From Streptomyces sp. V4I2 (GTDB taxonomy: Bacteria > Actinomycetota > Actinomycetes > Streptomycetales > Streptomycetaceae): a stretch of DNA of 64,000 bases. A model generated the notes under the pieces. That model made no database searches. It had not been told where the DNA came from and was given only the letters and a program-made list of their open reading frames with translations. Location: the NCBI RefSeq assembly GCF_030817655.1, contig NZ_JAUSZM010000003.1:9486001-9550000 (forward strand), in the 5' to 3' direction. Shown piece after piece: positions 60,073-64,000 of the stretch. Within the stretch, counting starts at the first letter, position 1, and every line of letters starts with the position of its first letter. A program made the position numbers and the translations under genes.

Positions 60073-60170
60073 GCTGGTCAACTCCCTGCACTCGGCCGGA
60101 ATCCGCGTGCGCGGGTTACCGTGCACGCACGTGCCCGGTTGGCCGTGCCACCGTGCACGCCCTCAGGGTA

Positions 60171-60185
60171 TGGCACTCAGTGCCA
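60171..60185. promoter_or_regulatory. TetR operator upstream of the DUF35 gene
   Basis: Perfect dyad TGGCAC-TCA-GTGCCA, about 100 bases upstream of the DUF35 start and matched by a near-identical site at 61031. Confidence 0.7.
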
Positions 60186-60252
60186 CTCGTAAAGGCACTC
60201 CGTACCCCTCATCTCGGAACATCGAGTGGGTGTGCGCGTCCGGGTGCCGGGT

Positions 60253-60999
60253 TCAGTCGCGACCGAGCGTGGTCTCTATCTCCTGGACGACCCGCCACAG
60301 CGGCGCCCCGCGCCGGGAGACCACGACCACCACGTCTTCGGGCCGCTCGCCGCCGGGGCCGGGGCACGCGGGCGGGTCGCCGAAGGCGGACCGGACGTAT
60401 CCGAGGGCGTGGTCGACCGTGGTGTCGGCGTCGCCCTGTCCGTCCGAACGCAGCCAGGAGCGCAGCGCGTTGTTGTGCGCCGCGACCACGGCGGCGGCGA
60501 TCACGTCGGCCCGCAGGGTCCCGTCGCGCCGGCCGGCGAACCGGCCCCGCAGATACTCGGCGAGGGCCCGCTCGTAGCGCCACACCACGGACAGTTCGTA
60601 CGCGCGCAGGCCGGGCACCTTCTTGGTGAGTCGGTAGCGCTGCACGGAGAACGTCGGGTTCTCGGCGTACATCCGGAGCACCAGCCGGGCCGCGTCGCAG
60701 ACCCGGCCCACCGGTTCGTCCCCGTCGTCGCCGGCCGCGAGGAACTCCGTCATGTCGGCCAGGCACCGCTCGTGGTCGGGAAAGACCACGTCCTCCTTCG
60801 AGGGGAAGTAGCGGAAGAAGGACCGCCGTCCGACCCCGGCCAGCGCCACGATGTCGTCGACCGTGGTCTGCTCGTATCCCCGCTCCAGGAACAGCTGGAA
60901 GGCCGCCGCGACCAGCGCGTCCCGCATGGGCGGCTTAGCGGCCGCCGCCTGCGCCTTGTCACCGCGACGGGGCGTGGGCGCTGCGCTGCTGGAGCTCAT
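60253..60999 (-). CDS. TetR-family regulator
   Basis: A 248-residue regulator with a classic TetR helix-turn-helix: MRDALVAAAFQLFLERGYEQ, TTVDDIVALAGVGRRSFFRY and FPSKEDVVFPDH. The rest is a helical ligand-binding domain. The same dyad (TGGCACTCAGTGC-A) occurs 30 bases before its start and upstream of the DUF35 gene, suggesting autoregulation and control of acyl-CoA-related genes here and elsewhere. An Ala/Lys-rich 20-residue N-terminal extension precedes the domain. Confidence 0.9.
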   Translation of the reverse strand: MSSSSAAPTPRRGDKAQAAAAKPPMRDALVAAAFQLFLERGYEQTTVDDIVALAGVGRRSFFRYFPSKEDVVFPDHERCLADMTEFLAAGDDGDEPVGRVCDAARLVLRMYAENPTFSVQRYRLTKKVPGLRAYELSVVWRYERALAEYLRGRFAGRRDGTLRADVIAAAVVAAHNNALRSWLRSDGQGDADTTVDHALGYVRSAFGDPPACPGPGGERPEDVVVVVSRRGAPLWRVVQEIETTLGRD

Positions 61000-61030
61000 G
61001 GACGGGAAAGTAGCATCTGACCGGGGCTGA

Positions 61031-61045
61031 TGGCACTCAGTGCAT
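61031..61045. promoter_or_regulatory. TetR operator in the TetR promoter
   Basis: TGGCACTCAGTGCAT: one mismatch from the perfect dyad at 60171. A half copy ACTCAGTGC follows at about 61059. Confidence 0.65.
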
Positions 61046-61148
61046 CATTTGGGGGGAACTCAGTGCTCTCTGCGCTTACGGTGTCCTCCGTACATTCGTC
61101 GAACGCGCGTCGCATACGATCGGCATTCCGCACTGCCGAGGAGCCCGC

Positions 61149-61991
61149 GTGTCACTCGCCCGTCCCCGCCTTCTGTACGTCACCGACCTGGCCTACCAGG
61201 CGCGCGGGCGGCGCTACTGCGACGAGGACATCTTCCTCACCTCCCGCCTGCGCGAGGACTTCGACCTCGCCCTGTGCCATCCGCGGGACGCGGCCGCGCT
61301 GATGGGCGCCTTCGACGGCGTCGTCGTCCGCAACAGCGGTCCGGTCCTGGGCCACCAGGAGGCGTACGAGGCGTTCCGCGAGCGGGCGGTCGCCGACGGC
61401 ACCCGCGTCTACAACCCGCTCTCCGGCAAGGCCGACATGGCCGGCAAGCAGTACCTGCTCGACCTGAGCGCCGCCGGGTACCCGGTCATCCCCACCGTCG
61501 ACCGCCCGGAGGATCTGCACCGGCTGCCCGAAACGGACCGGTACGTCGTCAAGCCGAAGCTCGGTGCCGACTCCGTGGGTCTGCGGATCGTGTCCGCGGA
61601 CGGTGTGCGCGACCTGGTCGACGGGGAGGTCCTGGTGCAGCCGTGCGTCGACTTCGCCTACGAGGTGTCCTTCTACTTCGTCGACGACGCCGTCCAGTAC
61701 GCCCTCTACGCTCCGCACCCCGACCGGCGCTGGCAGCTGGAACCGTACGAACCCACCGCCGAGGACCTGGCCTTCGCCCGGCGGTTCATCGACTGGAACA
61801 GCATCGACCACGGCATCCAGCGGGTCGACGCCTGCCGTGCCCCGGACGGGCAGCTCCTGCTCGTCGAGCTGGAGGATCTCAACCCCTACCTGTCCCTGGA
61901 CGCCCTGAGCGACAAGGAAAGGGACACCTTCGTCACGGCGATGAAGGCATCCCTGCACCGGTTCCTCGCCGCGGAACCGCGCACGGACTGA
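61149..61991 (+). CDS. Stand-alone ATP-grasp protein (RimK/glutathione-synthetase-like)
   Basis: A 280-residue ATP-grasp protein: N-terminal Rossmann part (RLLYVTDLAYQARGRRYCDE), VYNPLSGKADMAGKQYLLDL, the ATP-binding RYVVKPKLGADSVGLRIV, VLVQPCVDFAYEVSFYFVDD and the metal-binding LLLVELEDLNPYLSLD. It has the ligase fold without any neighbouring peptide or carrier gene, so the substrate is unknown; peptide-tag or metabolite ligation is possible. GTG start without a strong ribosome site. Confidence 0.75.
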   Translation: MSLARPRLLYVTDLAYQARGRRYCDEDIFLTSRLREDFDLALCHPRDAAALMGAFDGVVVRNSGPVLGHQEAYEAFRERAVADGTRVYNPLSGKADMAGKQYLLDLSAAGYPVIPTVDRPEDLHRLPETDRYVVKPKLGADSVGLRIVSADGVRDLVDGEVLVQPCVDFAYEVSFYFVDDAVQYALYAPHPDRRWQLEPYEPTAEDLAFARRFIDWNSIDHGIQRVDACRAPDGQLLLVELEDLNPYLSLDALSDKERDTFVTAMKASLHRFLAAEPRTD

Positions 61992-62069
61992 ACTCCTCGT
62001 GCGGCAGGTGCGTATCACTCCCCGGGGGATGCCGGAGGTCCCTGCGGAGGGGACGGGAGGAGACGCTGT

Positions 62070-62792
62070 ATGCCGAAGCCGACCGATCGCGGGCAGCCGC
62101 CCGAGCGACCCGACGGCCCGCCCCTCGAACCGGTCCGGGTGCTGCGCCCGCGCAACACCGACGCCCTCGCGGAGCTGATCAGGGAGTTCCGGGAGCAGAC
62201 CGGGGCGTATCAGGAACGCCGGGACCCTACCGGGGACTATGAAGTGGTGCCGCTGCCTCGTGTCGAGGCGGAGACGCAGGAACTGCCTCCTGTCGCGGAC
62301 AACGGGAAGGTGACCTCCGTCGGCCACCCGACTGCGAGCGACCACCACCCCGCACGGGGCGCCGTTCCCGTCGGCCGTGTGCCCGGCCTGCGTCGCACCG
62401 CCGTCGTGGGCGCCGTCGCAGCGGCGGCCCTGTTCGGCTTTGGCTGCGCCTTCCTGCTGCCCGACCGCAGCGACGCCAGTGCGGCGGGCCAACCGGCCCT
62501 CCCGTCCGCGCCCACCTCCGCCACGCCCACGCCCACCTCCTCGGCCGCCACCGACCCCGACGGCCCGGGCACCCTCCGCGAAGGAGCCGCCGGCGCCGAG
62601 GTGACCGACCTCCAGCAACGCCTGCTGCGCATCCCGAACGTGTATGACCACGGCTCGACCAACGGCAGCTACGACGCCACCCTGACCGAGGCGGTGGCCC
62701 GCTTCCAGGTCTGGTACGGCATCCGCGGCGACGAGACCGGCGTCTACGGCGACGACACCCGGCTCGCACTGGAATCCCGTACGGGCGGCTGA
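62070..62792 (+). CDS. Membrane-anchored peptidoglycan-binding protein
   Basis: A 240-residue protein with a cytoplasmic, Pro-rich N-terminus (~100 residues), one membrane helix (TAVVGAVAAAALFGFGCAFL), a Ser/Thr/Pro linker and a C-terminal PG_binding_1 domain (GAEVTDLQQRLLRIPNVYDH, then LTEAVARFQVWYGI). It probably links a cytoplasmic activity or partner to the cell wall. No enzymatic domain is visible. Confidence 0.82.
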   Translation: MPKPTDRGQPPERPDGPPLEPVRVLRPRNTDALAELIREFREQTGAYQERRDPTGDYEVVPLPRVEAETQELPPVADNGKVTSVGHPTASDHHPARGAVPVGRVPGLRRTAVVGAVAAAALFGFGCAFLLPDRSDASAAGQPALPSAPTSATPTPTSSAATDPDGPGTLREGAAGAEVTDLQQRLLRIPNVYDHGSTNGSYDATLTEAVARFQVWYGIRGDETGVYGDDTRLALESRTGG

Positions 62793-62850
62793 CGGGAGGC
62801 CGTCCGAAACCGGGGTACCCGTCGCGGGACATCCGGCGAACGGGAGCGAG

Positions 62851-63348
62851 GTGAGCATGGCGGGCGTCGACGCGTTCATCGACCGGTTGGACCCGGACAT
62901 GTGCGTGGTCACCGCCACGGCGAACGGGGAGCGGGCGGGCTGTCTGGTCGGCTTCGCCTCGCAGTGCTCCATCCGGCCGGTGCGCTTCGTCGTATGGCTG
63001 TCCAAGGTGAACCACACCTACCGCGTCGCACAGGACGCTCCGTTTCTCGCCGTGCATCTGCTCACCCCCGGACAGCGGGAGCTGGCCGAGCTGTTCGGCG
63101 GGCGCACCGGCGACACGACGGACAAGTTCCAGCATGTCGGCGTGCGGGAGGAGCACGGCGGGGCGCTCGTACTGGAGGACGCGGCGGCCTGGTTCGTGGG
63201 CGCGGTCGTGCTGCGCGCCGACGGGGGCGACCACGTCGGCTTCGTCCTCGAACCGGTGGCCGGCGGCGAGCGTGAGCAGGCCGCCGACGGACCGCTGCTG
63301 CGGCTCGACGACGCCCGCACCATCGCACCAGGTCACCCGGTGGACTGA
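62851..63348 (+). CDS. Flavin reductase-like (DIM6/NTAB) protein
   Basis: A 165-residue split-barrel flavin-binding protein. DMCVVTATANGERAGCLVGF and ASQCSIRPVRFVVWLSKVNH are the FMN-site strings of the family, followed by FLAVHLLTPGQRELAELFGG. Such proteins supply reduced FMN to monooxygenases, but no monooxygenase is nearby. GTG 62851 is used; ATG 62857 is an equal alternative behind the same GGGAG site. Confidence 0.82.
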   Translation: MSMAGVDAFIDRLDPDMCVVTATANGERAGCLVGFASQCSIRPVRFVVWLSKVNHTYRVAQDAPFLAVHLLTPGQRELAELFGGRTGDTTDKFQHVGVREEHGGALVLEDAAAWFVGAVVLRADGGDHVGFVLEPVAGGEREQAADGPLLRLDDARTIAPGHPVD

Positions 63349-63478
63349 GGTTCCGCCCCGCTGCTCGAACACCCGGCAACGCATCGGGAAAGTGGCAGCG
63401 CCCATGGCCTGGCTGCCGTCAGCATGGGCAGCTCCCTGAGCGAGGGACCCCGCACTCCCCGAGCCGAAGGCCACGCCG

Positions 63479-63580
63479 ATGAGCGCCTCCCGTATCCCGG
63501 GCCTGGTACTGCCCGCGGTGTTCCTGCTGGCCCTCGTCGTGGGCGCGTTCTGGTACTGGCGCCATCGCGGCGACGACTGA
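63479..63580 (+). CDS. Tiny single-span membrane protein
   Basis: A 33-residue protein: SASRIPGLVLPAVFLLALVV, then GAFWYWRHRGDD. One strong membrane helix with a positively charged, then acidic, C-terminus. A GAAGG site eight bases before the ATG supports translation. Function unknown; small Streptomyces proteins of this form are rarely annotated. Confidence 0.5.
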   Translation: MSASRIPGLVLPAVFLLALVVGAFWYWRHRGDD

Positions 63581-63648
63581 GGACCGGCACCGCGGCACGG
63601 CTGAAAGACGACGGGGCCGCTACCCCCTCCCCGCTCCCTCGCCGCGTG

Positions 63649-64000
63649 TCACTCCGGCTCGGTGGGCACCCGGACGTCGACCACGCAGACGTCGTCCCGC
63701 CGCTCGCCCTCCAGCAGCGCCGCGAGCAACGGGTTCAAAGAGCCGGGCTCGTCCGTGTGGTGGGCGACGACCGCCTCGGCGAGCCGCGCAAGACCCAGGT
63801 CGATGCCCTCGGTGGGCCGCTCGACCAGCCCGTCCGTGTACAGCATGAGCCGGTCTCCGGGCTCCAGGCGGCACTCCGCCTCCTGGTACACCGGCGAGGA
63901 GCTCGCCCCGAGCAGCATCCCGCCCGGGCGGCCCAGATAGCGCACCTCGCCGTCGCGCAGCAGCAACGGCGGCGGATGGCCCGCCTGCGCCCAGACCAGC
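63649..64000 (-). CDS. PP2C/SpoIIE-type phosphatase, C-terminal part (start beyond window)
   Basis: Minus-strand frame open to the window edge. It reads LVWAQAGHPPPLLLRDGEVR, PGGMLLGASS, GDRLMLYTDGLVERP (metal-binding DG) and ends RRDDVCVVDVRVPTEPE (metal-binding RRDD). This is the end of an RsbU-type serine phosphatase with no kinase domain after it, unlike the gene at the window start. Domains before position 64000 cannot be seen. Confidence 0.88.
   Translation of the reverse strand, partial: LVWAQAGHPPPLLLRDGEVRYLGRPGGMLLGASSSPVYQEAECRLEPGDRLMLYTDGLVERPTEGIDLGLARLAEAVVAHHTDEPGSLNPLLAALLEGERRDDVCVVDVRVPTEPE

Noticed and set aside
1..64000. CRISPR arrays, tRNA/rRNA genes, insertion sequences or prophage
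   Set aside because: No regularly spaced repeats, tRNA-like cloverleaf arms, transposase motifs or phage genes were recognised on either strand.

Overview
The window is very GC-rich, has strong G/C bias at third codon positions, and encodes typical actinobacterial functions: a mycothiol-dependent dehydrogenase, an RsbU-type phosphatase fused to an anti-sigma kinase domain, a TipA-like MerR regulator, DmdR/IdeR-type iron boxes and several leaderless genes. It looks like part of a Streptomyces (or close relative) chromosome. I saw no rRNA, tRNA, IS element, CRISPR array or phage module. All assignments are by eye from sequence motifs; nothing was searched.

Layout. 1-1971: end of an RsbU-type phosphatase and a CBS protein. 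2136-7263: a dTDP-sugar / cell-surface glycan locus in which rfbB (dTDP-glucose 4,6-dehydratase) is intact but its neighbours rfbA and rfbD are shrunk by internal deletions; a methyltransferase and a TarS-like glycosyltransferase follow, separated by a duplicated gene-tail-plus-terminator repeat. 7444-12464: phosphoesterase, aminoglycoside-phosphotransferase-like kinase, XdhC protein and an OtrA/TetM-like ribosomal protection protein with a possible leader peptide. 12551-22001: secreted GH5 hydrolase, a TipA-like MerR regulator with a macrolide-type glycosyltransferase, a secreted beta-propeller, TetR, a second related glycosyltransferase, and a secreted GH27 alpha-galactosidase with a ricin-B domain. 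22069-28426: MoxR/VWA pair (VWA gene frameshifted), ECF sigma with membrane partner, a FolD homologue, a SnoaL-like protein and a small secreted protein.

28494-37675 is an NRPS-independent siderophore locus: ATP-grasp ligase, two IucA/IucC synthetases, a collapsed transporter remnant and a PLP decarboxylase (frameshifted) in one overlapping minus-strand operon, with a divergent FhuF-type ferric-siderophore reductase and an ABC exporter. Two iron boxes sit in the divergent control region. 37847-43810: mycothiol-linked formaldehyde dehydrogenase with its metallo-beta-lactamase partner, a collapsed DUF4180 remnant, two SDRs, an internally shortened MFS transporter and an L,D-transpeptidase. 43843-49676: a sugar ABC uptake operon with a Gfo/Idh dehydrogenase and a divergent ROK regulator. 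49789-64000: DMT transporter, membrane-anchored streptogrisin-like protease, DUF3800-like protein, PatB-type C-S lyase, large secreted alpha/beta hydrolase, a second Gfo/Idh enzyme, DUF35 protein with a TetR regulator and matching operators, a stand-alone ATP-grasp protein, small envelope proteins and the 3' part of another PP2C phosphatase.

The most unusual signal is a recurrent pattern of genes that keep both ends, their start/stop overlaps and usually their reading frame, but have lost much of the middle (rfbA, rfbD, the siderophore-operon transporter, DUF4180, one MFS gene). Two further genes carry single-base frameshifts. This is either unusual real gene decay or systematic local assembly loss; long-read or amplicon data would decide.
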